A DNA stretch of 64,000 bases, taken from positions 124,001 through 188,000 of the forward strand of contig NZ_JARGDK010000006.1 in NCBI RefSeq assembly GCF_029210495.1. The letters are read 5' to 3'. Under the pieces are notes generated by a model. That model ran no database searches. It saw nothing but the letters and a program-made list of their open reading frames with translations, and had not been told where the DNA came from. The stretch comes from Pseudothioclava nitratireducens. GTDB taxonomy: Bacteria; Pseudomonadota; Alphaproteobacteria; Rhodobacterales; Rhodobacteraceae. Below, in pieces: positions 1 to 9,944 of this stretch (position 1 is its first letter; every line of letters begins with the position of its first letter). The position numbers were made by a program, and so were the translations under genes.

Positions 1-242
1 ACCATGTTCACCTCGTCCGAATAAGTCGCCGCGATCAGCAGGTCGCAATCGCGCCCCCCCGCCCGGTCAAGCACATCGGGATGCGAGGCAAAGCCCACCA
101 CGCCCTGCACGTCGAGCGTGTCGGAGGCACGCCGCACAAGCTCGGGGTTGGAATCGACGACGGTGACGTCGTTGCGCTCTCCGGCGAGATGGCGGGCGAT
201 CTGCCAGCCGACCTGCCCTGCCCCGCAGATGATGACCTTCAT
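1..242 (-). CDS. trkA: Trk potassium uptake regulatory subunit TrkA, N-terminal part (runs off the left edge)
   Basis: The first 80 residues, starting at the ATG at 242, begin MKVIICGAGQVGWQIARHL, a Rossmann glycine-rich nucleotide site (GAGQVG) typical of the RCK/KTN domain of TrkA. TrkA is the cytoplasmic NAD(H)-binding subunit that gates the Trk potassium channel. It lies 67 bases downstream of ntrX on the same strand, as in Rhodobacter-type ntr loci. Only the start is present, so completeness cannot be judged. Confidence 0.85.
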   Translation of the reverse strand, partial: MKVIICGAGQVGWQIARHLAGERNDVTVVDSNPELVRRASDTLDVQGVVGFASHPDVLDRAGGRDCDLLIAATYSDEVNM

Positions 243-309
243 GCGAACTCCATGCGCTGCGTCCCGCCCTTTCTAGGCGCGGCCCGTGGTCTGGTCAATC
301 GAGCGCCGC

Positions 310-1719
310 TCAGGCGTCCTGATCGGCCTCGTCCTCGACATGGGCCACGCGCGCACCGGATTTGGCGCTGGTCACGACACCCAGCGATTTGAGCTTCCGG
401 TGCAGCGCCGAGCGCTCCATGCCCACGAAATTCGCCGTGCGCGAAATGTTGCCTCCGAAGCGATTGATCTGGGTGAGCAGATATTCGCGCTCGAACAGTT
501 CGCGCGCCTCGCGCAAAGGCAGCGTCGCCAGTTGCCCGCCGAGCACGATCCGCCCTTCTTCCTCCGGCGCGGCGTCGCCCGGCAGTTCGCGCGCCTCGAT
601 CGGCCCGGTGCCTTCGCCCAGGATCAGCACCCGCTCGATCACGTTGCGCAACTGGCGGATATTGCCCGGCCATTCCATGGTCTGCATCATCGCCGCCGCC
701 TCTTCGGAAATCTCGCGCAGCGGCAGACCCTGAGCGCGGTTCAGCCCCTCGATGAAATGCTGAGCCAGCAGCGGCACATCCTCGCGCCGCTCCGAGAGCG
801 CCGGGACCGCGATCGGCACGACGTTCAGGCGGTCGAACAATTCCTGACGGAAGCGCCCGGCGGCGATCTCGGAGGGCAGATCGCGGGTGGTCGAGGAAAT
901 CACCCGCAGATCGACGCGCACCTTGTCCGCCCCGCCCACTCGGGTGAATTGCTGTTCGGTCAGCACGCGCAGGATCTTGGACTGGGTGCCGAGCGGCATG
1001 TCGGCCACCTCGTCAAAATAGATCACCCCACCATGCGCTTGTTCGAGAAGACCCTTTTCGACCCCGCGTTCAGCGGTTTCGCGCCCGAACAGGACCTCTT
1101 CCATCCGCTCAGGCTCAATCGAGGCCGAGTTGACCGTCACGAAGGGCGCCGAGGCCCGGTTCGAATTCACATGGATGAAGCGCGCGGCGACTTCCTTGCC
1201 CGAGCCGGGCTCGCCCGTCAGCATCACCCGCCCATTGGATTTGGTCACCTTTTCAAGTTGATCCTTGAGCTTACGGAAGGCGGCGGCATTGCCCAGCATC
1301 TCTGCTGGCGTCCCCTCGCGGCGGCGCAAGGAACTGTTTTCCCGGCGCAGACGCGCGGTCTCCATCGCGCGCGAAATCACAACCAGAAGCTGGTCGATAT
1401 TGAACGGCTTCTCGATGAAGTCGTAAGCGCCCTGCTTGATCGCCGCCACCGCGATCTCGATATTGCCGTGGCCCGAGATGATGATGACCGGCACGTCCGG
1501 GTTGTCGCGCTTCACATGCTTGAGGATGTCGATCCCGTCCATCCGGCTGTCCTTGAGCCAGATATCAAGGATCATCAGCGCCGGTTCCTCGGCGTTGAGC
1601 TGGTCCATGCACTCGTCCGAATTGGCCGCCAGACGGGTCTGGAAGCCCTCGTCCTTGAGGATATCCGCGATCAATTCCCGGATGTCCTTTTCGTCGTCCA
1701 CGATCAGAATGTCACTCAT
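310..1719 (-). CDS. ntrX: Nitrogen assimilation response regulator NtrX
   Basis: This 469-residue response regulator has a receiver domain (residues 1-120, phospho-acceptor Asp52 in LILDIWL), an AAA+ domain with Walker A GEPGSGKE (about 169-176) and Walker B VIYFDE (about 232-237), and a C-terminal Fis-type helix-turn-helix (NISRTANFVGMERSALHRKL). It partners NtrY, whose gene it overlaps by 4 bases. The GAFTGA loop that contacts sigma54 is replaced by ETAERGVEKG (about 214-223), so it is probably not a classical sigma54 activator. In related bacteria NtrYX controls nitrogen, redox and envelope functions. Strong family match from length, order and motifs. Confidence 0.95.
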   Translation of the reverse strand: MSDILIVDDEKDIRELIADILKDEGFQTRLAANSDECMDQLNAEEPALMILDIWLKDSRMDGIDILKHVKRDNPDVPVIIISGHGNIEIAVAAIKQGAYDFIEKPFNIDQLLVVISRAMETARLRRENSSLRRREGTPAEMLGNAAAFRKLKDQLEKVTKSNGRVMLTGEPGSGKEVAARFIHVNSNRASAPFVTVNSASIEPERMEEVLFGRETAERGVEKGLLEQAHGGVIYFDEVADMPLGTQSKILRVLTEQQFTRVGGADKVRVDLRVISSTTRDLPSEIAAGRFRQELFDRLNVVPIAVPALSERREDVPLLAQHFIEGLNRAQGLPLREISEEAAAMMQTMEWPGNIRQLRNVIERVLILGEGTGPIEARELPGDAAPEEEGRIVLGGQLATLPLREARELFEREYLLTQINRFGGNISRTANFVGMERSALHRKLKSLGVVTSAKSGARVAHVEDEADQDA

Positions 1720-4046
1720 GTCGTCCCCATTGTGGCCTCGGAGGGCCTTTCCTTGATGGCGCGGGCACCCGTGCGGGCGCGTGGCAGCCGGATTTCAGCC
1801 ATGGCGCCCTGATGGGCCCCCGGCACGAAGGCGGGCGCATCGGTCAGCGTGAGCGTCCCGCCATGTTCTTCGATGATCTTCTTGACGATGGGCAGGCCGA
1901 GCCCGGTGCCCTTCGCACGCGTCGTCACATAGGGCTCGAACAGACGCGAGCGGTCGTGCGGCAGACCGATCCCATTATCCATGATGCGGATCGTGACCTG
2001 TTCCGGGCCCGCCTCCATGACCACGCGCACCTCCGGCACATAGTTTTCAGGCGCGCCTTTTTCATACAGGCTTTCAATGGCTTCGCCCGCGTTCTTAATC
2101 AGGTTTGTGACCGCCTGCGAGATCATCGTGGCGTCAAGCTCCACGATCTCCGGGGCCTCTGAGATTTCCGAGACCAGATTGGCCCCGTGCAACGCGTCTT
2201 GCTGCAACAGCACCGCATCGCGCATCAGCTTCGACAGGTCATGGTCGCGCCGGTCAGGTTCGGGCATGCGGGCAAAGCGCGAGAACTCATCAACAATGCG
2301 CCGCAAGTCATTGGTTTGACGAATGATTACGCCCGTATACTGATCCAGCGCCTCGACCTCTTCACCCGCAAGCGGCGTGAATTTGCGTTTGATACGCTCG
2401 GCCGAAAGCTGAATGGGCGTGAGCGGATTCTTGATCTCATGCGCGATCCGGCGCGCGACATCGCCCCAGGCCGCCATCCGCTGCGCCGAGACCAGCTCCG
2501 TCACATCCTCGAAGGCGACCACATAGCCTTCCGGCACACCCTCATCGTTGCGCCGCACAGCCATTCGCACCAAAAGACTTTCCAGACGCCCCCCGCGTGA
2601 AACCCGGATTTCCTCTTGAACCACCTCGTGAAGCCCTTCCCGCAAGCGATTGAAAAGGCTTTCAAACTCTGGAACCGCATCGCTAAGGACACGATCATGG
2701 TCGCGCTCGGGCGACAGCTCCAGAAGCCGCGTTGCAGACCGGTTCAGAAAGTCGAGCCGCCCCTCGGCATCCAGCCCGATCACACCCGAAGTCACCGACG
2801 AGAGCACAGAGTCAAACAGCCGCCGCCGGGCCTCGGTGGTCTCATGGGACGCGACCAGCGCCTCGCGCTGGCCTTTGAGCTGCCGGGTCATGCGGTTGAA
2901 GCTCTGGCCCAATGTGGCAATCTCATCGTCGCCATCGGCCTCGATCACGCGGGCATCAAGGTCCCCCGCGCCCACCCGCTCCGCCGCCGCCGCCAGCCGC
3001 CCGATGGGGCGCGACAGCCGCTCCGCGAACCACAGGCCCAGCCAAACCGCTGCGAGGATCAGGATCAGCGCGAAGCCGATATAAACGAGGCCGAATTCGA
3101 AAAGCACGCGCCCCCGTGTCGCCTCAAGCTGTTGGTAGAGGCTCACCGTCTCGCGCGTGTCGTCGAGCAGCGACAGGATGCCCCCGTCCACCGCGCGCGA
3201 GATGTAGAGATAGCGGTCCACGAACGCATCGAGTTGCTTGAGCGCCCGGAATTCCGAGTTCTCCCAATCCTCGATCAACACATCCTCGCCACGCTGCGCC
3301 CGCACGACCTCTTCGGGCGCGGGGGCCTCGTAATCGAAGAGATAGCTGCGCTCGCCGCGCGCGACGATCTCGCCGGTGCCGTCGATCACATAGGCCTCTT
3401 TCAAACCACGCTGAATGCTCGCCTGCCCAATGGTCAAAAGCTCGCGCAGATCGCCGTCGAGCATAAAGGTCGCCGCCTGCCGCCGCAGGTTCAGGAAGCC
3501 AGCCAGCGCGTCGATATCCTCGGTCAGGTCGCGACGATGCTCGCCCTGATAGGCCTCGGCGGCGGTCAGAGAAGTTCCGACCACCTCGCGGACGCGATCC
3601 GAAAACCAGCCTTCAAGACCGATATTCACCGTCAGGCCCGCAAAGACCGCGACCAGAACCGTCGGCACCAGCGCGATCCCCGCGAACACCCCCGTCAGAC
3701 GCAAGGTCAGCCGCGACCCCGCCGAACGCGCGCGCCGGGCAGCCAGCATCTGCATCAGCCGCATGACGATCAGCCCGGCAAGCAGCAGGAAATAGATGAA
3801 ATCGGCCAGAAGGATCAGCCGCAGCGCATTCGAATCCCCGCCCTGCCCCAGCGGCCCGAGCACGAAGAACGTGGCAATCGCCAGACACGGCCCAAGCACC
3901 ACGAGCCCCAGCGTAATCAGGCTTTGAAACCGCCGCTGACGCCGCAATCGCACGAGACGATCCCACGCTGTCCGATGTGCCGTGCCCCGCACGAAAGCCC
4001 CCCACAAGCCAAGCTGCCGCCCGAATCCATAGGGACGAATATGCAA
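1716..4046 (-). CDS. ntrY: Membrane sensor histidine kinase NtrY
   Basis: The 776-residue kinase has hydrophobic segments near 43-65, 76-98, 116-142 and 316-341, enclosing an extracytoplasmic sensor region of about 170 residues. It is followed by HAMP (342-395), PAS (about 405-520), a HisKA domain with phospho-acceptor His536 (RRIAHEIKNPLTPIQLSAER) and a C-terminal ATPase domain with NLIKNAGEAI, DNGIGL and GTGLGL boxes. This is the standard NtrY plan. The stop overlaps the ntrX start by 4 bases (ATGA), implying translational coupling. ntrC ends 19 bases upstream, so one ntrBC-ntrYX transcript is likely. Confidence 0.95.
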   Translation of the reverse strand: MHIRPYGFGRQLGLWGAFVRGTAHRTAWDRLVRLRRQRRFQSLITLGLVVLGPCLAIATFFVLGPLGQGGDSNALRLILLADFIYFLLLAGLIVMRLMQMLAARRARSAGSRLTLRLTGVFAGIALVPTVLVAVFAGLTVNIGLEGWFSDRVREVVGTSLTAAEAYQGEHRRDLTEDIDALAGFLNLRRQAATFMLDGDLRELLTIGQASIQRGLKEAYVIDGTGEIVARGERSYLFDYEAPAPEEVVRAQRGEDVLIEDWENSEFRALKQLDAFVDRYLYISRAVDGGILSLLDDTRETVSLYQQLEATRGRVLFEFGLVYIGFALILILAAVWLGLWFAERLSRPIGRLAAAAERVGAGDLDARVIEADGDDEIATLGQSFNRMTRQLKGQREALVASHETTEARRRLFDSVLSSVTSGVIGLDAEGRLDFLNRSATRLLELSPERDHDRVLSDAVPEFESLFNRLREGLHEVVQEEIRVSRGGRLESLLVRMAVRRNDEGVPEGYVVAFEDVTELVSAQRMAAWGDVARRIAHEIKNPLTPIQLSAERIKRKFTPLAGEEVEALDQYTGVIIRQTNDLRRIVDEFSRFARMPEPDRRDHDLSKLMRDAVLLQQDALHGANLVSEISEAPEIVELDATMISQAVTNLIKNAGEAIESLYEKGAPENYVPEVRVVMEAGPEQVTIRIMDNGIGLPHDRSRLFEPYVTTRAKGTGLGLPIVKKIIEEHGGTLTLTDAPAFVPGAHQGAMAEIRLPRARTGARAIKERPSEATMGTT

Positions 4047-4064
4047 CAGCCCTCTGTGGCAGGT

Positions 4065-5441
4065 TTACATCAGTTTGCGCCGCCGTGTCACCTGAATATC
4101 CAGATCGGTGATCTTTTTACGCAAGGTATTGCGGTTGATGCCAAGCAAATCGGCACATCTGGCCTGATTGCCGCCGGTCGCGTCGAGCGCGATTTCGATG
4201 AGCGGCGCCTCCATCTCCTTGAGAATGCGCTCATAAAGTCCCGGTGCGGGCAGGTTTCCCCCATGCAGGTCGAAATAACGCCGCAGGTGCCGCGCGATGG
4301 CCGCCGAGAGCTTTTCACCCTCCCCCCCCTGACGCAAAGGCTCGATCGCGGGCTGGTTGCCCAGCACGAATTCGACCTCGGAGCGGGTGATCTCTTCCTC
4401 GGGCGAGGTGACCACCAGACGGCGGATCGTATTTTCAAGCTGGCGCACATTGCCCGGCCAGGCATAGGCGCGCACCAGCGACTTGGCCTCGTTCGAGAGC
4501 CGCCGCGCGCCCAGCCCGTCACGCTCCGCGCGGGCCAGAAAGTGATCGGCCAGAAGCGGAATATCCTCGACCCGCTCACGCAGGGCGGGCACTTGCAGCG
4601 TGACGCCGCCCAGACGGTAGAACAGGTCCTGACGGAACTTGCCCGCCTCCATCAGACCCGACAAGTCGATCTGCGTCGTGGCCATGATCCGCGGCGCGGG
4701 GTCAGGCAACGCGTCGAGCATCCGCACGATCCGCGCCTGCGTCTCATCGTCGTAATCGCCCACCTCGTCAAAGACGAGACTGCCACCGCGCGCCTTTGCC
4801 AAGAGCATCGAGGGGCCCTCCGCGCCTTGAAGATCAGCGGCTTGCGCCACCACGAAGGGCAGCGTGCGGCGGTCCGAGAAGTCGTGGATCGCCCGCGCGA
4901 TGAGCGATTTGCCCGTGCCGCTTTCGCCGAAGATCAGCACCGGCAGATCGGCATTCATTACCCGCGCGACAAGCCGGTAGAGCGCCTGCATCGCCGGTGT
5001 GCGCCCCACGAGCGGCAGATCGCCCCCCACATCGCGCAACTCGCCCGCCGGTTCCTTGGGCGTGACTTGCGCGCGGCGTTTCTGTTCGAGCGCGCGCGCG
5101 GCCCGTTTCATCAGATCGGGCAGATCGAAGGGCTTGGGCAAGTAGTCATAGGCCTCGGCCTCGGCGGCCTGAATCGCGGTCATGATGGTGTTCTGCGCCG
5201 AAATCACGATCACCGGCATACCGGGGCGGAGTTCGGAAATCCGGGGCAGCGCCTCAAGACCGTTTCCGTCCGGCATCATCACATCGGAAATGACCAGATC
5301 GCCCTTCCCTTCTTCGACCCACCGCATCAGCGTCACCAGCGAGGCGGTCGCATGCACCTTGCAGCCCGCGCGCGTCAGCGCCTGCGTCAAGACCGTGCGG
5401 ATCGTCCGGTCGTCATCGGCGACAAGAACAGTTCCGTCCAT
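4065..5441 (-). CDS. ntrC: Nitrogen regulatory protein NtrC
   Basis: This 458-residue protein has a receiver domain (Asp53 in [10 protein letters not shown]), an AAA+ domain with Walker [10 protein letters not shown] (about 171-179) and Walker B SLVFDE, and a Fis-type HTH near the C-terminus ([21 protein letters not shown]). The region that would hold GAFTGA (about 200-220) is shortened to a sequence with no such motif. Rhodobacter capsulatus NtrC is known to lack this element and to activate sigma70 RNA polymerase, and this protein looks the same. It is phosphorylated by NtrB, encoded 3 bases upstream. Confidence 0.96.
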   Translation of the reverse strand: MDGTVLVADDDRTIRTVLTQALTRAGCKVHATASLVTLMRWVEEGKGDLVISDVMMPDGNGLEALPRISELRPGMPVIVISAQNTIMTAIQAAEAEAYDYLPKPFDLPDLMKRAARALEQKRRAQVTPKEPAGELRDVGGDLPLVGRTPAMQALYRLVARVMNADLPVLIFGESGTGKSLIARAIHDFSDRRTLPFVVAQAADLQGAEGPSMLLAKARGGSLVFDEVGDYDDETQARIVRMLDALPDPAPRIMATTQIDLSGLMEAGKFRQDLFYRLGGVTLQVPALRERVEDIPLLADHFLARAERDGLGARRLSNEAKSLVRAYAWPGNVRQLENTIRRLVVTSPEEEITRSEVEFVLGNQPAIEPLRQGGEGEKLSAAIARHLRRYFDLHGGNLPAPGLYERILKEMEAPLIEIALDATGGNQARCADLLGINRNTLRKKITDLDIQVTRRRKLM

Positions 5442-5444
5442 AAC

Positions 5445-6512
5445 TCACTTCTCCTTCGGCGCGACTGGTAAAGACACTCGAAAGGTGGTGCGTCCGGGCA
5501 CCGAATCTACACTGATCCAGCCATCATGATCTGAAATTATCTTGGAAACCAAGGCGAGTCCCAACCCCGTTCCGTTCTCCCGACCGGAAACGAAAGGTTC
5601 GAATATAGAGGCGGCGATGTCGGGCGGGATGCCCGGACCATCGTCGATGATCTCAACCTGAAGCGGCAGCGGTTGCCCCGATCCGTCTTCACGCCGCAGC
5701 CGCAGCGAATGCTCGTAGAAGGTGCGTAGCCTGAGCGTGCCCGAGCCCTTGCAGGCCTCGGAGGCATTCTTGAGAAGGTTCAGGAAGACCTGCGTCAGCT
5801 GGTCGGCATCGCCCAGCGTATTGGGCAGCGAGGGGTCGTAATCCTCGATGAATTTCATGTTCGCGCCAAAGCCCACCGCGGCCGATTTGCGCGCGCGGTC
5901 GAGCACGTCATGCAGGTTCACCGCGCGCTTTTCGGGCGGTCGCACATTGCCAAACTGCTCGACCTGTTCGAGCAGCTTCACGATGCGGCGGGTCTCGTCG
6001 ACGATGAGATCTGTCAGTTCCAGATCCTCGCCAGAAAGGTTCATCGACAAAAGCTGCGCGGCCCCTGCGATCCCGGCAAGCGGGTTCTTGATCTCATGGG
6101 CCAGCATCTCGGCCATGCCGATCGCGGAGCGCGCCGCCGATTTGACCTGGCTCGCACGGCCCAGACGCTCGGCAATCTCGCGCGGCGAAATCAGCAAGAG
6201 CACCGTGTCCGGGTCGTCGCCCACGGGCGCGGCCTGAAGGTTGCACTGCACCGGCGCGCGTTCGCCGGTCGTCACGTCCACATCGTTGACGAACAGCTCC
6301 GAGCGGTTCTTGCGCACCCGCGCGAACACCTCTTCGAGCGGCGCGGTGATCGAGATCCGCTCGAGCACGCTTTGCCCCTTGAGCGATTTGGCCGAGATAT
6401 TGAGGAACAGTTCGGCGGCCGGATTGACCTCTTCGACGCGGTCCACCGCGTTGATCAGAAGCGCCGGGATTGGCAGCGAATTCCAGATGATGCCGGGCGG
6501 GGGCAGGTTCAT
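5445..6512 (-). CDS. ntrB: Nitrogen sensor histidine kinase NtrB
   Basis: The soluble 355-residue kinase carries an N-terminal PAS domain (about 10-115), a HisKA domain with His139 (AEMLAHEIKNPLAGIAGAAQ) and an ATPase domain (NLLKNASEA, DDGPGIPPD, GTGLGLALV). It donates phosphate to NtrC under PII control. The reading frame stays open to 6782, but the ATG at 6512 is chosen because the PAS homology begins there and it overlaps the dusB stop by 4 bases; the upstream extension is only a frame of dusB. Confidence 0.95.
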   Translation of the reverse strand: MNLPPPGIIWNSLPIPALLINAVDRVEEVNPAAELFLNISAKSLKGQSVLERISITAPLEEVFARVRKNRSELFVNDVDVTTGERAPVQCNLQAAPVGDDPDTVLLLISPREIAERLGRASQVKSAARSAIGMAEMLAHEIKNPLAGIAGAAQLLSMNLSGEDLELTDLIVDETRRIVKLLEQVEQFGNVRPPEKRAVNLHDVLDRARKSAAVGFGANMKFIEDYDPSLPNTLGDADQLTQVFLNLLKNASEACKGSGTLRLRTFYEHSLRLRREDGSGQPLPLQVEIIDDGPGIPPDIAASIFEPFVSGRENGTGLGLALVSKIISDHDGWISVDSVPGRTTFRVSLPVAPKEK

Positions 6513-7483
6513 GCGGCCTCTCTTGCGCCAAAGGCGGCACGGATGAGCGAAAGCGTAGCCTCGGGCGTTTGCGAGACCATCATCTCGGCCCGCAGCGGCG
6601 CGCCCGCGCGCTCGGCATACCAACCCAGATGCTTGCGCGCGAGGCGCAGCCCCAGATCGGTGCCGTAGAAGCTCAGGATCGCCTCGTAATGCTCCGAAAT
6701 GAAATCGGCGAGCGCGCCGCCCGTGGGCACACGCGGCGCAGGCGTGCCGTGAAGCGCATGGGCGATCTCGGCCAGAACCCAAGGCGCGCCCTGCGCACCG
6801 CGCCCGACCATGACCCCATCCGCGCCCGATTGCTGAAGCGCCGTCCGGGCGCTCTCGGCGTCGATCACATCGCCATTGGCGACAACCGGGATCGAAACGG
6901 CTTCGCGCACCGCCCGGATCGCGGACCAGTCGGCCGTGCCTTTGTAGAATTGCATCCGGGTGCGCCCATGCACGACGACCATCCGCACGCCCGCCGCTTC
7001 GGCGCGCGCCGCGAGGTCGGGCGCGTTGCGGGTCTCGTCATCCCAGCCCAGCCGCATCTTGAGGGTAACCGGCACATCGACCGCCTCCGCCACCGCCTCG
7101 ATCAGCCGCAGCGCATGATCCGGGTCGCGCATCAGCGCCGCCCCCGAGAGCCCCCCCGTCACTTTCTTCGCCGGACAGCCCATGTTGATGTCGATGATCC
7201 GCGCGCCCATGTCCGCCACGATCCGCGCGGCCTCTGCCATCGGCTGCGCCTCGCGCCCGGCAAGCTGCACCGAGGCCGCAAGATCGAGCCCCATATCCGC
7301 CCGCGCCTTGGCCCGAACCGAGGGTTTCGCGGTCAGCATCTCGCCGCTCGCCACCATCTCGGACACGACAAGCCCTGCGCCAAAGCGGGCCACCATCCGC
7401 CGGAACGGCAGATCGGTGATCCCGGCCATCGGCGCCAGAAAAACCGGCGGGTCGAGCGTGATATGTCCCAGTGTCAGCGGCAC
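6509..7483 (-). CDS. dusB: tRNA-dihydrouridine synthase B (NifR3 family)
   Basis: This 324-residue TIM-barrel flavoenzyme reduces uridine to dihydrouridine in tRNA. Visible family marks are the N-terminal VFLAPMAGITDLPFRRM, the catalytic-cysteine region INMGCPAKKVTGG, and the FMN-site stretches MVVVHGRTRMQFYKG and VVANGDV. Translation starts at a GTG. It leads the ntr operon, overlapping ntrB by 4 bases, the arrangement that gave the family its old name nifR3. DusB-family assignment is firm; the modified positions cannot be read from sequence. Confidence 0.95.
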   Translation of the reverse strand: MPLTLGHITLDPPVFLAPMAGITDLPFRRMVARFGAGLVVSEMVASGEMLTAKPSVRAKARADMGLDLAASVQLAGREAQPMAEAARIVADMGARIIDINMGCPAKKVTGGLSGAALMRDPDHALRLIEAVAEAVDVPVTLKMRLGWDDETRNAPDLAARAEAAGVRMVVVHGRTRMQFYKGTADWSAIRAVREAVSIPVVANGDVIDAESARTALQQSGADGVMVGRGAQGAPWVLAEIAHALHGTPAPRVPTGGALADFISEHYEAILSFYGTDLGLRLARKHLGWYAERAGAPLRAEMMVSQTPEATLSLIRAAFGAREAA

Positions 7484-7681
7484 GGTAAATCCTTTGGTTG
7501 CCTCGGAATTAGCCGCTCATGGGCAGAATCACAATCAAAGCCCCACAAAATGGACGCCAAAAACAGCAATCGCACATTTTTTAAGCGCCGCATCGGCGCG
7601 AAACCTCGAAATCCGCCCGAAAGCGACGCATTGCGCCGCTGCGCCCTATCGCCTAAGCCTTGAGCGAAACGCGGAGGGTTC

Positions 7682-8809
7682 ATGTCAGTCGCCGTCATCA
7701 TCGTGGCCGCCGGACGCGGCACCCGCGCCGGAGGGGAAATGCCCAAGCAATGGCGCCCGCTCGCAGGTCAGCCGGTGCTGGCCCATACGGTGCGCGCGCT
7801 CAGCGGCTTTGGGCGTATCGTGGTCGTGTTGCATCCCGATGACATGGCGCTGGGGGCGGAGATACTTGGCGGATCGGTCACGCTGGTTGCCGGCGGGGAG
7901 ACGCGCGACGCCTCGGTGCGCAATGCGCTGGAGTTGCTGGCCGGCACCGGGATCGAGCAGGTGCTGATCCATGACGGCGCCCGCCCGCTGGTCGACACGG
8001 CTCTGGTCGGGCGGGTTCTGGCTGCGCTCGAAGGGGCCGAGGCCGCCGCGCCCGCCCTGCCCGTCTCGGATGCGCTCTGGCGGGGCGCGGAGGGCATGGT
8101 GACGGGCACAGAGGACCGCACGGGCCTCTGGCGCGCGCAGACCCCGCAGGGCTTTCGCTTTGAGACGATCCTCGCCGCGCATCGCGCCCATCCGGGCGGT
8201 GCCGCCGACGATGTCGAGGTCGCCCGCGCCGCAGGCCATGCGGTTGCGATCGTCGCGGGCAGCGAGGACAATCTCAAGATCACCTATCCCGAAGATTTCG
8301 AACGGGCCGAGAGGCTATTGGGGGCAAGAATGGATATCCGGCTGGGCAATGGCTATGACGTGCACGCCTTCACCGAGGGCGATCATGTCATCCTCTGCGG
8401 TGTGAAAATCCCGCATGACAAGGCGCTTCTGGGCCATTCCGACGCGGATGTCGGCATGCATGCCGCGACCGACGCGATCTATGGCGCGCTGGCCGAGGGG
8501 GATATCGGGCGGCATTTCCCGCCATCCGATCCGCAATGGAAAGGCGCGGCCTCGGAGATTTTCCTCGCCCATGCCGCCGAACTGGCCCGCACGCGCGGTT
8601 TTCGGATCGGCAATATCGACGTGACGCTGGTCTGCGAGCGACCCAAGATCGGCCCACATGCCGAAGCGATGATGGCCGAGATGGCGCGGATCATGGGGCT
8701 AGAGCCCACCCGCGTGTCGGTCAAGGCGACGACCTCGGAACGGCTGGGCTTCACCGGCCGCGAGGAAGGCATCGCCGCGATCGCCACCGCCACCCTGATC
8801 AAGGACTAA
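7682..8809 (+). CDS. ispDF: Bifunctional IspD/IspF (MEP pathway)
   Basis: A 375-residue fusion for two non-consecutive steps of the methylerythritol phosphate pathway. Residues 1 to about 215 are the IspD cytidylyltransferase ([16 protein letters not shown] nucleotide loop, [20 protein letters not shown]). Residues about 217-375 are IspF, the cyclodiphosphate synthase ([11 protein letters not shown] with metal ligands Asp and His, then [17 protein letters not shown] and [15 protein letters not shown]). Such fusions are common in alphaproteobacteria. The start has GGAGGG upstream at 7671-7676. It faces away from dusB across 198 bases and is followed 4 bases later by pgpA. Confidence 0.96.
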   Translation: MSVAVIIVAAGRGTRAGGEMPKQWRPLAGQPVLAHTVRALSGFGRIVVVLHPDDMALGAEILGGSVTLVAGGETRDASVRNALELLAGTGIEQVLIHDGARPLVDTALVGRVLAALEGAEAAAPALPVSDALWRGAEGMVTGTEDRTGLWRAQTPQGFRFETILAAHRAHPGGAADDVEVARAAGHAVAIVAGSEDNLKITYPEDFERAERLLGARMDIRLGNGYDVHAFTEGDHVILCGVKIPHDKALLGHSDADVGMHAATDAIYGALAEGDIGRHFPPSDPQWKGAASEIFLAHAAELARTRGFRIGNIDVTLVCERPKIGPHAEAMMAEMARIMGLEPTRVSVKATTSERLGFTGREEGIAAIATATLIKD

Positions 8810-8813
8810 GCCG

Positions 8814-9311
8814 ATGAACCGCGAGGCGCTGCAACTGATCAACACCTTCTTCTACGTGGGTCAGATGAAACCCGCGCCGGGCACATGGGGTTCTTTGGCG
8901 GCGCTGGTCGTCGGCTGGGGGATCGAGCGTTACCTTGGCTTTTGGCCGCTGGTCGTGGCGACGGTGCTGGTGACCGCACTCGGCTTCGTCACCATCAAGG
9001 CGGAACTCGCGCTGCGTCCCGGCGAAGAAGACCCTTCCGAGATCGTCATCGACGAGGTTGCGGGCATGTGGCTGGCGCTTCTGTTCCCCGCCATGGGGTT
9101 CTGGATGCGCGATATGTCGATGGTCTGGCCGGGACCGCTCGCGGCCTTCGTGCTGTTCCGGCTGTTTGACATCCGCAAACCGTGGCTTGTCGGGCGCGCG
9201 GACCGGCGGGGCGACCCCGCGGGGGTCATGCTCGACGATCTTTGGGCGGGCGTCTTCGCGGGCATCTGCACGTTCCTCCTCGCGGGCCTCTACCATGCGG
9301 TGCTGATGTGA
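8814..9311 (+). CDS. pgpA: Phosphatidylglycerophosphatase A
   Basis: The 165-residue membrane phosphatase converts phosphatidylglycerophosphate to phosphatidylglycerol. The family signature is seen in MKPAPGTWGSLAAL, DPSEIVIDEVAGMW and FDIRKPWLVGRADR-GDPAGVMLDDLWAG, with hydrophobic segments between. It lies between ispDF (4-base gap) and the cinA-type gene (4-base overlap), so these three probably form one transcript. Confidence 0.94.
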   Translation: MNREALQLINTFFYVGQMKPAPGTWGSLAALVVGWGIERYLGFWPLVVATVLVTALGFVTIKAELALRPGEEDPSEIVIDEVAGMWLALLFPAMGFWMRDMSMVWPGPLAAFVLFRLFDIRKPWLVGRADRRGDPAGVMLDDLWAGVFAGICTFLLAGLYHAVLM

Positions 9312-9778
9312 GCCTGCCCGCCGAGATCCTCGATGCGGCCAAGGCGGCGGGCGTGATGATCGCCACCGCCGAGAGCTGCACCGGCGGCATGGTCGCGGTG
9401 GCGCTGACCGATATCCCCGGCTCCTCGGCGGTCGTGGAACGTGGCTTTGTGACCTATACCAACGCCGCCAAGACCGAGATGCTGGGCGTGCGCCCTGCGA
9501 CGCTCGAGGCGCATGGCGCGGTCTCCGAAGAGGTCGCGCGGGAAATGGCCGAGGGCGCACTTGCACATAGCAAAGCCCAGCTTGCTGTCGCCATCACCGG
9601 CATCGCAGGCCCCGGCGGCTCCGAGTTCAAACCCGAAGGCCGCGTCTGTTTCGGACTGGCCCGAACCGGCCACGACACGCAGACCGAAGCCGTCGAATTC
9701 GGTGCCATCGGGCGCGCAAAAGTGCGCGCAGCGGCCCGCGATCATGCGCTGGGCCTCTTGCGCGCAGCCCTGCGCTAA
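9308..9778 (+). CDS. CinA C-terminal-domain protein, probable nicotinamide-nucleotide amidase (PncC)
   Basis: From the GTG at 9308, whose bases overlap the pgpA stop, the product has 156 residues: VSLPAEILDAAKAAGVMIATAESCTGGMVAVALTD onward. ATAESCTGG, DIPGSSAVVERGFVTYTN and AITGIAGPGG are the hallmarks of the CinA amidase domain that deamidates NMN in NAD recycling. There is no molybdopterin-binding N-terminal domain, so this is the stand-alone form. The open frame back to 9182 lies inside pgpA and is not used. Confidence 0.9.
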   Translation: MSLPAEILDAAKAAGVMIATAESCTGGMVAVALTDIPGSSAVVERGFVTYTNAAKTEMLGVRPATLEAHGAVSEEVAREMAEGALAHSKAQLAVAITGIAGPGGSEFKPEGRVCFGLARTGHDTQTEAVEFGAIGRAKVRAAARDHALGLLRAALR

Positions 9779-9944
9779 GGTTCACGAACCGCCCCCATAT
9801 GGGCATTTGAGACATTCTTGCGCGTAAATCTTGGGCAGTTTGAAAACCGCCCGCAAAATGCGCGCCCCCCCAACGCATATGCCTCTTTCTCTGGCGCGCG
9901 CTTCATGGTCCTGCCCCTCCAACGACCGAAACGGAGGATTTGGG

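Noticed and set aside
286-1812. Long plus-strand frame opposite ntrX
   Set aside because: Antisense shadow of a GC-rich gene; no motif or ribosome-binding site.
2616-5471. A 951-codon plus-strand open frame opposite ntrY and ntrC
   Set aside because: Composition is low-complexity and Arg/His/Gln-rich, as expected of an antisense frame of high-GC genes. The minus strand has unmistakable ntrY and ntrC domains.
6513-6782. Upstream extension of ntrB
   Set aside because: It lies inside dusB and has no PAS or kinase similarity; the ATG overlapping the dusB stop is the natural start.
7578-7599. TTTTTT next to GCGCCG-CAT-CGGCGC as a terminator
   Set aside because: The T-run precedes the hairpin on the plus strand and reads A on the minus strand, so it is in the wrong order for either direction.
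9795-9804. CCCATATGGG palindrome upstream of amtB as an operator
   Set aside because: Ten bases is too short to stand out, and it matches no nitrogen-control consensus I can state with confidence.
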